The notes beneath the pieces were generated by a model. It ran no database searches. It had not been told where the DNA came from and worked only from the letters and a program-made list of their open reading frames with translations. The position numbers were made by a program, and so were the translations under genes. Positions 1-8,317 of a stretch of 64,000 nucleotides of DNA are shown here, piece after piece. This DNA comes from Mucilaginibacter pineti (GTDB lineage Bacteria > Bacteroidota > Bacteroidia > Sphingobacteriales > Sphingobacteriaceae). The stretch is from the NCBI RefSeq assembly GCF_900101875.1, contig NZ_FNAI01000001.1, positions 372,001 through 436,000 of the forward strand, given 5' to 3'. The stretch's first letter is position 1. Each line of letters starts with the position of its first letter.

Positions 1-103
1 TCTAATTAATAATTCAATTATTTAGTTTCATTTAATGTGTAATTAACAGATTATTGTACATTTTTGCGCTGGGTAAACAAAATTTAAATTCTACAGAAAA
101 CAC

Positions 104-1189
104 ATGAATAAAAATTATTATGTCATTATAATGGCAGGCGGAATCGGCAGTCGTTTTTGGCCAATAAGCCGTACATCACACCCAAAACAATTTATAGATA
201 TACTTGGCACGGGCAAAACATTAATTCAAAATACATACGAAAGATTTTTAAAAATTTGCCCAAAAGAAAACATCTACGTAGTAACTAATGAAAACTATGT
301 TAAGCTGGTAAAAACACAATTGCCCGATATGGGCGAACAACAAATACTTACCGAGCCTGTAATGCGCAACACCGCCCCTTGTGTTGCTTACGGTTGTTTT
401 AAAATAGAAAGTTTAAATCCCGATGCGGCTATTGTTGTGGCCCCATCAGATCAGCAAATATTGGATGAGGATGCTTTTGTAAGTGCTATTGAAAAATCAT
501 TACAAACAGCAACTTCGCACGATTGCCTGGTAACCCTGGGTATTAAACCATCAAGACCCGATACCGGCTATGGCTATATTCAGTATACCGATAATGTGAT
601 CAATAATGATTTTCATAAGGTTAAAACTTTTACCGAAAAACCAACCCTTGAAATAGCAAAAACCTTTATCCAAAGCGGCGACTTTTTATGGAACGCCGGC
701 ATTTTTGTATGGTCGGCAAAAGCTATTGTTAAGGCATTTAACCAGCACCTGCCAGAGATGCATGAAATATTTGCTGATGCCCGCCCGGAATATAATACCG
801 ATAACGAAAAATCATACATTCATAAAGCTTACCAGCAATGCATCAATATTTCAATTGATTACGGCGTAATGGAAAAGGCCGATAATGTGTATGTACTACC
901 ATCGGAATTTGGCTGGAGCGATCTGGGAACCTGGGCATCCATCTATGATCTTGCCGATAAGGATTACGTAGGCAATGCCGTTATCCCTTCTGAGAAAGTT
1001 ATCATGTATGATTCATCAAACTGTATGGTAAATGTGCCAGGCGAAAAGCTGGTGATACTGCAAGGTTTGCATGATTTTATCGTTGTTGAATCAAACAATA
1101 CCCTGCTTATATGCCCGCGCGACCAGGAACAGAACGTTAAACAGGTTGTTGCCGATGTGAAGAACAAGTTTGGAACGAAATATATTTAA
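104..1189 (+). CDS. manC: mannose-1-phosphate guanylyltransferase
   Basis: The product makes GDP-mannose from mannose-1-phosphate and GTP in the cytoplasm, a precursor for surface polysaccharides and glycans. The nucleotidyltransferase signature is at residues 11-30 (AGGIGSRFWPISR, then PKQF). Further sugar-nucleotide pyrophosphorylase motifs are FTEKP at 176-180 and WNAGIF at 196-201. At 361 residues it has only the catalytic domain and left-handed helix tail; the C-terminal phosphomannose isomerase cupin of the long ManC/AlgA type is absent, so it should be monofunctional. The ATG at 104 follows an A-rich stretch and no in-frame alternative is better. The gene stands alone, followed by a terminator-like hairpin. 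Confidence 0.93.
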   Translation: MNKNYYVIIMAGGIGSRFWPISRTSHPKQFIDILGTGKTLIQNTYERFLKICPKENIYVVTNENYVKLVKTQLPDMGEQQILTEPVMRNTAPCVAYGCFKIESLNPDAAIVVAPSDQQILDEDAFVSAIEKSLQTATSHDCLVTLGIKPSRPDTGYGYIQYTDNVINNDFHKVKTFTEKPTLEIAKTFIQSGDFLWNAGIFVWSAKAIVKAFNQHLPEMHEIFADARPEYNTDNEKSYIHKAYQQCINISIDYGVMEKADNVYVLPSEFGWSDLGTWASIYDLADKDYVGNAVIPSEKVIMYDSSNCMVNVPGEKLVILQGLHDFIVVESNNTLLICPRDQEQNVKQVVADVKNKFGTKYI

Positions 1190-1190
1190 A

Positions 1191-1321
1191 CAGATGTGCA
1201 GATGACAGATTTCAAATGTGCAGATGATTAAAAACAACAAAGCCCGGTTTTTTTAAATCGGGCTTTGTTGTTTACATAAATTATCAATCTGAAATTTGCA
1301 CATTTGAAATCTGCACATTTA
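1191..1321. repeat. inverted-repeat unit with internal terminator hairpin
   Basis: The outer arms are about 1191-1228 and 1285-1321. They carry CAGATGTGCAGATGA-type sequence on one side and its near reverse complement on the other. Inside is a 14-bp perfect hairpin (1233-1246 with 1259-1272, AACAACAAAGCCCG) that could terminate manC on the plus strand and the methylase gene on the minus strand. The same arm sequence recurs at 42712-42866 and 44249-44283, so this is a dispersed family. Confidence 0.75.
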
Positions 1322-2080
1322 TTTAGATCGCTGCCTTATCGCCTCGTACAAAATAACCCCGGTTGATACCGAAACGTTTAATGATTCAATTTCGCCGAAC
1401 ATAGGGATTTTGGCCAAATGGTCGGATATGCGGATGATCTCGTTGCGGATGCCATCTTCTTCGGAGCCCATGATAATAGCGGTTGGTGCGGTATAATCTG
1501 GTGCGTAAATATCTTCCTTGGTTTTTTCTGTACAGGCCACCAATTGTAACCCCGATTCCTGTAAAAACTTAACGGTTTGCATGAAATTATCATGACGGCA
1601 CACCGGGATCTTATACAATGCTCCGGCCGATGTTTTAATAGCATCGGGATTTATCTGGGCCGATCCTTTGGCCGGGATAATAATGGCGTGCACACCGGCA
1701 CATTCTGCCGTACGGGCAATAGCGCCCATATTGCGTACATCGGTAATGGAATCTAAAACAAGTATCAGCGGCACCTCCCCTTTTTCAAATATTTCGGGAA
1801 TGATGTTCTCAATTTTTTGATAAATAATTGGCGAAATAAATGCAACCGCGCCCTGGTGGTTTTTAGCTGTTAAGCGGTTTAGTTTTTCAACAGGCACTTG
1901 TTGGGCTGTAATATTATATTCTGTTAAAAGCGATTTTAACTCTTGCGACAGACCGCCACCGGCACCTCTTTGGATATATAATGCCTCTATCTCTTTTCCG
2001 GAAGTAATGGCTTCCATAATGGCCCTGATGCCAAAAACCATCTGATTGCTTTCGCGTGGAGGTCTTGAATTAAATGTCAT
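1319..2080 (-). CDS. rlmB: SpoU/TrmH-family RNA 2'-O-methyltransferase (RlmB-like)
   Basis: This is a SAM-dependent RNA ribose methyltransferase, most likely the 23S rRNA G2251 enzyme. The 253 residues read from the ATG at 2080 show an N-terminal substrate-binding domain (VFGIRAIMEAI) and the SPOUT motifs: NMGAIARTAE (motif 1), IIMGSEEDGI (motif 2) and ESLNVSVSTGVIL (motif 3, the trefoil knot). The reading frame continues to a TTG at 2104. That TTG lies inside a TACTTTTG promoter box (2102-2109), so the ATG at 2080 is the better start. RlmB and TrmH-like paralogues are hard to separate by motif alone; RlmB fits the N-terminal domain best. Confidence 0.88.
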   Translation of the reverse strand: MTFNSRPPRESNQMVFGIRAIMEAITSGKEIEALYIQRGAGGGLSQELKSLLTEYNITAQQVPVEKLNRLTAKNHQGAVAFISPIIYQKIENIIPEIFEKGEVPLILVLDSITDVRNMGAIARTAECAGVHAIIIPAKGSAQINPDAIKTSAGALYKIPVCRHDNFMQTVKFLQESGLQLVACTEKTKEDIYAPDYTAPTAIIMGSEEDGIRNEIIRISDHLAKIPMFGEIESLNVSVSTGVILYEAIRQRSK

Positions 2081-2101
2081 TTGTACTATTCTAATTTTAT
2101 G

Positions 2102-2109
2102 CAAAAGTA
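2102..2109 (-). promoter_or_regulatory. Bacteroidota -7 promoter box for rlmB
   Basis: The minus strand reads TACTTTTG, an exact TAnnTTTG match, 21 bp before the ATG at 2080. No TTG sits 19 bp upstream. The box overlaps the alternative TTG start and so argues against it. Confidence 0.55.
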
Positions 2110-2359
2110 GCTATATTAATTGATTAAGCCCTTATTGAACCCATTGGCTTATCGGTTTAAATCATAATACCTAACAATTTCAAACTTTATCAACATAGCC
2201 TTAACCGGCTGTTTAGCAGTGGTAATAAATCAATATCCACATTTTACCAACAATGTGGTGTTAATATCGTACCTTAAAATATTCAATTGAGAATGATTGC
2301 TTTACATCGCCGATACACTATGTGGATTGAATAGTTCTCCCGGCAAAACATTTTTTGTA

Positions 2360-2367
2360 TATTTTTG
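2360..2367 (+). promoter_or_regulatory. -7 promoter box for dnaB
   Basis: TATTTTTG matches TAnnTTTG and ends 7 bp before the dnaB ATG at 2375, which implies a nearly leaderless transcript. Upstream, at about 2235-2262, is a hairpin (CCACATT / AATGTGG) whose first arm overlaps ATATCCACA, resembling a DnaA box. One such site is weak evidence. Confidence 0.5.
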
Positions 2368-2374
2368 TGCCCTT

Positions 2375-3937
2375 ATGGCTTTTGAGAACGATAACCAGTA
2401 CAGTAAACCTAATACCGACCGACGCAGCAGGATTACTAACCCAACTCCATACGCTGGCTTGGGTAAACTTCCACCACAGGCAACTGACCTGGAGGAAGCT
2501 GTTTTAGGTGCGCTGATGCTGGAAAAGGATGCATTGTCATCTGTTATCGATGTTTTAAAACCAGAAGTTTTTTACCGCGACAATCACCAGAAAATATTTG
2601 CTGCGATAAAAGACCTGTTTGAGAAATCATCACCTGTAGATATCCTCACCGTTACTGCCGAATTACGTAAACAAGGTAATCTTGAAATGATTGGCGGTGC
2701 ATATTATATTACCGAGCTTACCAATCGTGTAGCCTCCGCAGCCAACATTGAGTTTCACTCACGTATCATTATTCAAAAATTCATTCAGCGCGAACTGATC
2801 AGAATCTCCACAGAGGTGATCCAGAGCGCTTATGAGGATACTTCAGACGTACTTGATCTATTGGACAAGGCCGAAAAGAACTTGTTTGAGATAGCCCAGA
2901 ATAACCTGCGTCGTGATGCTCGTAAAATGGACGATCTGGTACATGAGGCGCTAAAAGATATCGAAGCCCTGAAAGATAAAAAGGACGGACTAACCGGTGT
3001 AGCCTCCGGCTTTACCAACCTCGACAGGATGACCTCGGGCTGGCAAAAATCCGACCTTGTGATTATAGCTGCCCGCCCCGCGATGGGTAAAACGGCTTTC
3101 GTATTAAGCTGCGCGCGTAATGCGGCGGTTGATTTTGATAAGCCGGTTGTAGTGTTCTCGCTCGAAATGTCGTCTGTTCAGTTGGTTAACCGTTTAATAT
3201 CCGGGGAAACCGAAATTGAGCAGGAAAAGATCCGTAAAGGAACTTTAGAGGAATGGGAATGGCAGCAGATCCACTCAAAAATTGGTCGTTTAGAGCAGGC
3301 AACACTTATTATTGACGATACTCCCGCACTTAATATATTTGAATTCAGGGCCAAATGCCGCCGTTTAAAATCGCAGCATGATATCCAGCTAATCATCATT
3401 GACTACTTGCAGCTGATGCACGGTAAATCATCTGATGGTAAAGGTGGTGGTAATCGCGAGCAGGAAATTGGTAGTATCTCCCGTGCTTTGAAATCTGTTG
3501 CAAAGGAATTGAATGTGCCGGTGATCGCACTGTCGCAATTGAGTCGTGCGGTAGAAACAAGGCCGGGTAACTCAAAAAGGCCAATGCTATCAGATTTACG
3601 TGAGTCGGGATCAATTGAGCAGGATGCGGATATGGTATTGTTCCTGTATCGCCCTGAATATTATGGCTTAACAGAGGACGAAGATGGTAACCCAACCCAG
3701 GGTGTTGGTGAGGTAATTATAGCCAAACACCGTAACGGCGAAACAGGTACCGTGCGATTGAAATTTGTTGGTAAATACGTAAAATTCGCCAACCTTGAAG
3801 AAGGAATGGATGGTTTCCCGCCTGCATCAAGCAGTCCGTTCACCGGCCTTGCGCCATCCCAGGATTTTGAAAAGCAAAGCAACTTTATTATTCGCCCTTC
3901 AAGGATGGATGATATTGATGATGAACCACCGTTTTAG
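2375..3937 (+). CDS. dnaB: replicative DNA helicase DnaB
   Basis: This is the hexameric 5'-3' helicase that unwinds the replication fork and recruits primase. The 520 residues show the all-helical N-terminal domain (LPPQATDLEEAVLGALML) and a RecA-like ATPase core. Walker A is ARPAMGKT at about 233-240 and Walker B is LIIIDYLQLM at about 339-348. The DnaB H4-type segment LSQLSRAVETRP and SDLRESGSIEQDADMV are also present. The frame is open from a TTG at 2297, but the ATG at 2375 directly follows a promoter box and the resulting N-terminus fits the family. There is no intein. The C-terminal tail (about 40 residues, hydrophilic) is typical of Bacteroidota. Confidence 0.96.
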   Translation: MAFENDNQYSKPNTDRRSRITNPTPYAGLGKLPPQATDLEEAVLGALMLEKDALSSVIDVLKPEVFYRDNHQKIFAAIKDLFEKSSPVDILTVTAELRKQGNLEMIGGAYYITELTNRVASAANIEFHSRIIIQKFIQRELIRISTEVIQSAYEDTSDVLDLLDKAEKNLFEIAQNNLRRDARKMDDLVHEALKDIEALKDKKDGLTGVASGFTNLDRMTSGWQKSDLVIIAARPAMGKTAFVLSCARNAAVDFDKPVVVFSLEMSSVQLVNRLISGETEIEQEKIRKGTLEEWEWQQIHSKIGRLEQATLIIDDTPALNIFEFRAKCRRLKSQHDIQLIIIDYLQLMHGKSSDGKGGGNREQEIGSISRALKSVAKELNVPVIALSQLSRAVETRPGNSKRPMLSDLRESGSIEQDADMVLFLYRPEYYGLTEDEDGNPTQGVGEVIIAKHRNGETGTVRLKFVGKYVKFANLEEGMDGFPPASSSPFTGLAPSQDFEKQSNFIIRPSRMDDIDDEPPF

Positions 3938-3972
3938 CCCCCTGTCCCTGAAGGGAGTGTTTTTATAACTCT

Positions 3973-4072
3973 TTGTCATTCTGAGGTACGAAGAATCTAT
4001 TAGCGACAATCAATGTCACGACTGGGGATAGATAGCGTATAATAGATTCTTCACTCCGTTCAGAATGACAAG
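3973..4072. repeat. palindromic intergenic repeat (GTCATTCTGAGG type)
   Basis: The arms are about 3973-4002 (TGTCATTCTGAGGTACGAAG, then AATCTATTA) and 4039-4072 (its near reverse complement). They flank a roughly 35-bp centre between two convergent genes. It belongs to the same general type as the hairpins at 45016-45092 and 56018-56150. Confidence 0.8.
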
Positions 4073-4089
4073 CTTATATTTCAATCACA

Positions 4090-5298
4090 CTACAGCACCA
4101 ACCCCATCACCACTCCTATCAAAATAATAAACGGTGTTTTTATCCTGGTAAAGTGCAGCAGCAGAAATGTGCCTAACATAAGCAAATAAGCTATCCAGTT
4201 GCCGCCAAACGGCCTCACTAACAGGATAAAGGCTGTCGCCATAAAACCTACGGCTACCGCGTTAATACCGCTCAGTGAATTTTTAATACGGGTTATCTTT
4301 TTTAAATCGTCCCAAAAAGGAACGATAAATAATATAAGGATCAGCCCTGGTGTGTTTACCCCTATTACAGCCACTATGCTCCCAATGATCTGGCCGCCTA
4401 TACCAAAGCCTTTATTGCCCAGGGTTATTCCTCCTAAAAAAGATGTAAATGAAAATGTGGGTCCGGGTAATGCCTGTTGCAGCGCGTATCCCGACAGGAA
4501 CTCGGAATTGGAGAGGTAATGCTTTGCATCAACAAATTCGGTATACATTAACGGCACCATAACTTGCCCGCCTCCAAATATCAAAATACCATTACGATAA
4601 AAGTTCTCGAATAAGCGAATAGGTAAACTAAATGGAGATGTTTGATTGATGACAGCTCCCAGGGCAGCAAAAAATAACAGTATTCCTATAAAATAGGCCA
4701 CTTTATTGGGATTTACATTGGAATATAATTTTACGCGTAACTCATTTTCCTGTTGCTGTGTTTCCATTGCCGATGAAATGATACCCCCCAATAAAATAAG
4801 CAGCGGGAATGCATAGGCATTATGCAAAATAAGCGTAGCGATCAGCGAGCCAATAGCCAACATCATGCTTACCCTTGTTTTTAAAAACTTATTGGCAAAA
4901 GTATAAGTTGCATAAGCCACAATGCCTACCGCCATGGGCTGCACATAGCTAATAATATGGTTGAATTTCACCTGCCCGGCAAACATTTTATAGCTAATGG
5001 CCGCCATGCACATAATAGCCGCCGATGGCAATATCCACACCAAAAATGTAAGTAGCGCCAATCGCAGGCCGCCTACCTTCCAGGCAATGCCAACCAATGT
5101 TTGGGTTGATGAGGGGCCGGGTAATACCTGCGATAAGGCATTCAGCTCCATCAGTTCCTCCTCGGTCACATAGCGGCGTTTCTCCACAAATTCGCGCAGC
5201 AAAACAGCTATATGCGCCTGCGGTCCGCCGAAAGCGGTGAAGGTATATATCAAAACATCACGAAGAAAAAGGAGATGCCGTTTTTTCATTTGGTTCAT
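4090..5298 (-). CDS. chrA: chromate transporter family (CHR) membrane protein
   Basis: The protein is 402 residues, the usual length of the two-domain CHR family, inner-membrane proteins that export chromate (some members may have other anion substrates). The internal duplication is visible: FTAFGGPQAHI and LPGPSSTQT in the N-terminal half, FGGGQVMVPL and LPGPTFSFT in the C-terminal half. About ten hydrophobic segments are present. Two ATGs near the start (5298 and 5289) are both possible. No regulator or other metal-resistance gene is adjacent, so chromate as the natural substrate is inferred from family only. Confidence 0.87.
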   Translation of the reverse strand: MNQMKKRHLLFLRDVLIYTFTAFGGPQAHIAVLLREFVEKRRYVTEEELMELNALSQVLPGPSSTQTLVGIAWKVGGLRLALLTFLVWILPSAAIMCMAAISYKMFAGQVKFNHIISYVQPMAVGIVAYATYTFANKFLKTRVSMMLAIGSLIATLILHNAYAFPLLILLGGIISSAMETQQQENELRVKLYSNVNPNKVAYFIGILLFFAALGAVINQTSPFSLPIRLFENFYRNGILIFGGGQVMVPLMYTEFVDAKHYLSNSEFLSGYALQQALPGPTFSFTSFLGGITLGNKGFGIGGQIIGSIVAVIGVNTPGLILILFIVPFWDDLKKITRIKNSLSGINAVAVGFMATAFILLVRPFGGNWIAYLLMLGTFLLLHFTRIKTPFIILIGVVMGLVL

Positions 5299-5377
5299 TA
5301 GTTCAATCGTTCATTGGTACTTTGTTTATTGTTCATTCAAATACTAATGAACCAATAAACAAGTGAACCAATGAACG

Positions 5378-5716
5378 TTAATAGTCGTCATCCTCCTCTA
5401 TACCCATAGCCTGGCGGTAAACTGCCTGCAGTTCCGAAAAAGCGTGATTATCGCGCTTGGCCTTGGTAACCTTCATGCCGTTTTCGTAGGTATTTATGGC
5501 ATCCTGTTTACGGTTAAGGGCTTCATATAATTTACCTAAGTGATAATAAGTACCAACGTAGTTGGGGTGATTATTGATCAGATCTTCATAATAGCTCAAT
5601 GCCTTATCTGCCTCATTAAGACGCAGATATTCAGTGGCGAGCGCATATTTTAAAAACTCATCGTTGGGTTCATTCTTTATAAATTCCAGTAGCTTGTCCA
5701 ATCTGCTCAACTCCAT
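5378..5716 (-). CDS. small tetratricopeptide-repeat protein
   Basis: A 112-residue soluble protein with no signal peptide. It consists almost wholly of TPR helices: one around FLKYALATEYLRLNEADKAL, one around YVGTYYHLGKLYEALNRKQD, and a third degenerate pair. It ends in an acidic tail (EEDDDY). Such small TPR proteins are binding scaffolds; no partner is evident. It lies between chrA and the divergently read etf operon. The 80-bp gap to chrA carries an imperfect inverted repeat built from GTTCATT/AATGAAC words. Confidence 0.75.
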   Translation of the reverse strand: MELSRLDKLLEFIKNEPNDEFLKYALATEYLRLNEADKALSYYEDLINNHPNYVGTYYHLGKLYEALNRKQDAINTYENGMKVTKAKRDNHAFSELQAVYRQAMGIEEDDDY

Positions 5717-5738
5717 TTTAAACTCTATCTTTTTTAAT

Positions 5739-5746
5739 TAAATTTG
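5739..5746 (+). promoter_or_regulatory. -7 promoter box upstream of the etf operon
   Basis: TAAATTTG matches TAnnTTTG exactly. It is 95 bp before the etfB start and 15 bp before a short ORF (5762-5836). No TTG lies at the expected 19-bp spacing. Confidence 0.5.
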
Positions 5747-5761
5747 CCAAAACCTATTTAT

Positions 5762-5836
5762 ATGAAATCATCGTTGACGGCTTCAAAAATAAACATACCG
5801 TTCATGATAGCTTCATTACTGTTTAAAAACAAATAA
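5762..5836 (+). CDS. possible 24-codon upstream ORF before etfB
   Basis: The ORF begins MKSSLTASKI and ends LLFKNK. It opens 15 bp after a promoter box and stops 5 bp before the etfB ATG. It could be a translated leader coupling ribosomes to etfB, or chance, since ORFs of this size are common. There is no notable residue bias and no hairpin that would make it an attenuator. Confidence 0.3.
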   Translation: MKSSLTASKINIPFMIASLLFKNK

Positions 5837-5841
5837 CAACT

Positions 5842-6579
5842 ATGAAAATCCTGGTATGTGTAAGTAATGTTCCTGATACCACCACAAAAATAACCTTTAC
5901 TGATAACAACACCCAATTTAATACAAATGGGGTTCAATTTATATTAAACCCTTATGATGAGATAGCCCTTTCACGGGCTATTGAGCTAACCGATGGCGGC
6001 AAGGGTACAGTAACTGTTATTAATGTTGGTGATGTAAGTACGGAGGCCACCATCCGCAAGGCTTTGGCCATTGGCGCTACCGATGCGGTGCGTATAAACG
6101 CTAAACCGCACGATGCCTGGTTTGTGGCATATCAAATTGCCCAATACGTAAAAGAGAACCCTTTCGATCTGATACTTACCGGCCGTGAATCTATTGATTA
6201 CAATGGATCGAAGGTTGCCGGTATGCTGGGCGAATTGCTGGATCTACCATCTGTTTCCATCATCAAAAAACTGGATGCCGGTGATAGCGATGCTACAGTT
6301 GAACGTGAGATTGAAGGCGGCAAAGAGATCCTGACCATTCCCTACCCTTTTGTAGCCGGCACGGCTGAAGGTGTTGCAGAACCTAAGATCCCTAATATGC
6401 GTGGCATTATGTCGGCACGTACCAAGCCATTAACTGTTATTGAGCCTGTTGAAGTAAAAACATTTTCCGAGATTATCAGCTATGAAACACCTGCCCCGCG
6501 CGGTCAGGTTACCCTTGTACCTGCCGATGATACTGCTAAACTTGTGGAGCTTTTACATGCAGAAGCACGCGTAATTTAA
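5842..6579 (+). CDS. etfB: electron transfer flavoprotein beta subunit
   Basis: EtfB pairs with EtfA to carry electrons from acyl-CoA and other flavoprotein dehydrogenases toward the quinone pool. Its own domain binds AMP. The 245 residues start MKILVCVSNVPDTTTKI and contain NPYDEIALSRAIEL and the family signature region TGRESIDYNGSKVAGMLGEL. Both match housekeeping (group I) EtfB rather than the FixA type. It is followed after 30 bp by etfA and then, 11 bp later, by a bifunctional nuclease gene, so the three are very likely one operon. No dehydrogenase or ETF:quinone oxidoreductase gene is nearby. Confidence 0.95.
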   Translation: MKILVCVSNVPDTTTKITFTDNNTQFNTNGVQFILNPYDEIALSRAIELTDGGKGTVTVINVGDVSTEATIRKALAIGATDAVRINAKPHDAWFVAYQIAQYVKENPFDLILTGRESIDYNGSKVAGMLGELLDLPSVSIIKKLDAGDSDATVEREIEGGKEILTIPYPFVAGTAEGVAEPKIPNMRGIMSARTKPLTVIEPVEVKTFSEIISYETPAPRGQVTLVPADDTAKLVELLHAEARVI

Positions 6580-6609
6580 TTAACCCGATCTTTACGAAAA
6601 ACATTATAT

Positions 6610-7587
6610 ATGTCAGTTTTAATATATGCGGAAAATGCCGGTGGTAAGTTCAAAAAGTCCATTTTTGAAGCTGTTTCCTATGCCCGTGCCATTGCCGATC
6701 AAAATAACACCAGCCTTACAGCAATTTCTATTGGCGATGTAAGTGCCGATGAACTTGCCGCGTTAGGTAAATACGGTGCGCAAAAAGTGTTGAATGTTTC
6801 TGGCGATAAGCTAAAGAACTTTGTTAACCAGGCCTATGCCTCTATTATTGCCGAAGCCGCTAAAAAAGAAAACGCCGATATTGTTGTATTATCCAACACC
6901 TTCAGCGGCCGTGGTTTGGCCCCCCGTTTGGGCGTTAAACTGGAAGCAGGCGTTGCCGACGGTGCAGTTGCCTTACCAGAGCAAAACGGTGGTAAGTTTA
7001 CCGTAAAAAAAACAGCCTTCTCGGGTAAAGCTTTTGCGGTTGTTGAATTAACATCGGCCAATAAAGTAATTGCGCTGGTTCCAAACTCCTATAAAGTTGT
7101 GGAAACCGGTGGTGCCGCCCAGGTGGAGGATTTTGCTGCTGACACTAAAGCATCTGATTTTAAAGCCCTGATCAAAGAGATCGTACGCTCTACAGATAAA
7201 GTTTCCCTGCCCGATGCCGAGATCGTTGTTTCGGCTGGTCGTGGTCTTAAAGGGCCCGAAAATTGGGGTATGGTTGAGGAGCTTGCCCAACTGCTTGGCG
7301 CCGCTACAGCCTGTTCAAAACCGGTATCAGATGCCGGCTGGCGTCCGCATAGCGAACATGTTGGCCAAACAGGCATTGCAGTCAGTCCAAATTTGTATAT
7401 TGCAATAGGAATTTCAGGGGCTATTCAGCACCTGGCAGGTATCAGTTCTTCAAAGGTTATTGTAGTGATCAACAAAGATCCCGAAGCGCCATTTTTTAAG
7501 GTGGCAGATTACGGTATTGTTGGCGATGCGTTTGAGGTTGTGCCTAAATTAATAGCGGCCGTTAAAGAATATAAAGCTTCAGCATAA
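6610..7587 (+). CDS. etfA: electron transfer flavoprotein alpha subunit
   Basis: This is the FAD-carrying partner of EtfB. The 325 residues divide into an N-terminal alpha/beta domain (about 1-190) and the C-terminal FAD domain. The latter shows VVSAGRGLKGPENW, then SKPVSDAGWRPHSEHVGQTG and the signature YIAIGISGAIQHLAGI through VVINKDPEAPFF. All the FAD-contact motifs are intact and the length is normal. It is co-transcribed with etfB by position. Confidence 0.95.
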   Translation: MSVLIYAENAGGKFKKSIFEAVSYARAIADQNNTSLTAISIGDVSADELAALGKYGAQKVLNVSGDKLKNFVNQAYASIIAEAAKKENADIVVLSNTFSGRGLAPRLGVKLEAGVADGAVALPEQNGGKFTVKKTAFSGKAFAVVELTSANKVIALVPNSYKVVETGGAAQVEDFAADTKASDFKALIKEIVRSTDKVSLPDAEIVVSAGRGLKGPENWGMVEELAQLLGAATACSKPVSDAGWRPHSEHVGQTGIAVSPNLYIAIGISGAIQHLAGISSSKVIVVINKDPEAPFFKVADYGIVGDAFEVVPKLIAAVKEYKASA

Positions 7588-7598
7588 ATATAAGTGCG

Positions 7599-8213
7599 AT
7601 GGGTAATAACATGAAAAAAATTAAGCTGGATATTGTAGGCTTGTCATACAGCCAAACACAATCCGGCGCTTATGCTTTGGTTTTAGGCGAGGTAAGCGGC
7701 CGCAGGAGGCTGCCTATTATTATAGGTAGTTTTGAGGCGCAGGCCATCGCTATCGAAATAGAAAAAATGACCCCAAGCCGTCCGCTTACGCATGACCTGT
7801 TTAAGAGTTTTGCGCAGGCCTATCAAATTGAGGTACAGGAGATCATTATTTATAACCTTGTTGACGGGATATTTTATTCAAAGCTGATATGCAGTGATGG
7901 TAAAAAAACTGTTGAAATTGATGCCCGGACTTCTGATGCTATTGCAGTAGCTGTTAGGTTTGATTGCCCTATTTTTACTTATGAATTTATCCTTTCTACT
8001 GCGGGTATTGTAATTGAGGGTAACGACTTTGTTTACCTCGAAAATATCAACGAAACTCAGGAAGAAAAGTCGGTAGGTTCGGCAGTTGGCGGTGGTTTTG
8101 CATCACTAAGCGTTGATGAACTAAAAACCAAACTCCAGGAGGCCCTTGCCGAAGAATCATACGAAAAAGCAGCCAAGATCCGCGACGAACTGAATAAAAG
8201 AAAAGCATCTTAA
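7599..8213 (+). CDS. bifunctional nuclease (DUF151) with UvrB/UvrC motif
   Basis: The 204 residues have two parts. Residues about 5-140 form the DUF151/bifunctional nuclease domain (LPIIIGSFEAQAIAIEIEK, SDAIAVAVRFDCPIF). Residues about 165-202 form a UVR motif (ELKTKLQEALAEESYEKA, then AKIRDELN), the helical hairpin by which UvrB and UvrC interact. DUF151 proteins have been reported as DNases/RNases in plants and bacteria; a role in DNA repair here is inference from the UVR motif. It starts 11 bp after etfA. ATGs at 7599 and 7611 are both plausible starts. Confidence 0.85.
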   Translation: MGNNMKKIKLDIVGLSYSQTQSGAYALVLGEVSGRRRLPIIIGSFEAQAIAIEIEKMTPSRPLTHDLFKSFAQAYQIEVQEIIIYNLVDGIFYSKLICSDGKKTVEIDARTSDAIAVAVRFDCPIFTYEFILSTAGIVIEGNDFVYLENINETQEEKSVGSAVGGGFASLSVDELKTKLQEALAEESYEKAAKIRDELNKRKAS

Positions 8214-8214
8214 A

Positions 8215-8240
8215 TTAGATCTGAGATGTTAGATCTGAGA
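8215..8240 (+). repeat. short direct repeat downstream of the nuclease gene
   Basis: TTAGATCTGAGA occurs at 8215-8226 and again at 8229-8240, separated by TG. It falls in the 104-bp gap before the nucleoside permease gene. No promoter box is clear in the gap. Confidence 0.6.
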
Positions 8241-8317
8241 ATTGAGATTTGATTTAAATTTCACTATTTTCCGCTTTTAATTTAATACTGACTTTAATTA
8301 TTTTAACCCGGTACCCT

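Noticed and set aside
2170..2300. Possible oriC or DnaA-box cluster upstream of dnaB
   Set aside because: Only one box-like word (ATATCCACA), no AT-rich unwinding element and no dnaA or dnaN nearby.
2297..2374. 26-codon N-terminal extension of DnaB from a TTG
   Set aside because: The TAnnTTTG box at 2360-2367 lies inside it, and the family N-terminus fits the ATG at 2375.
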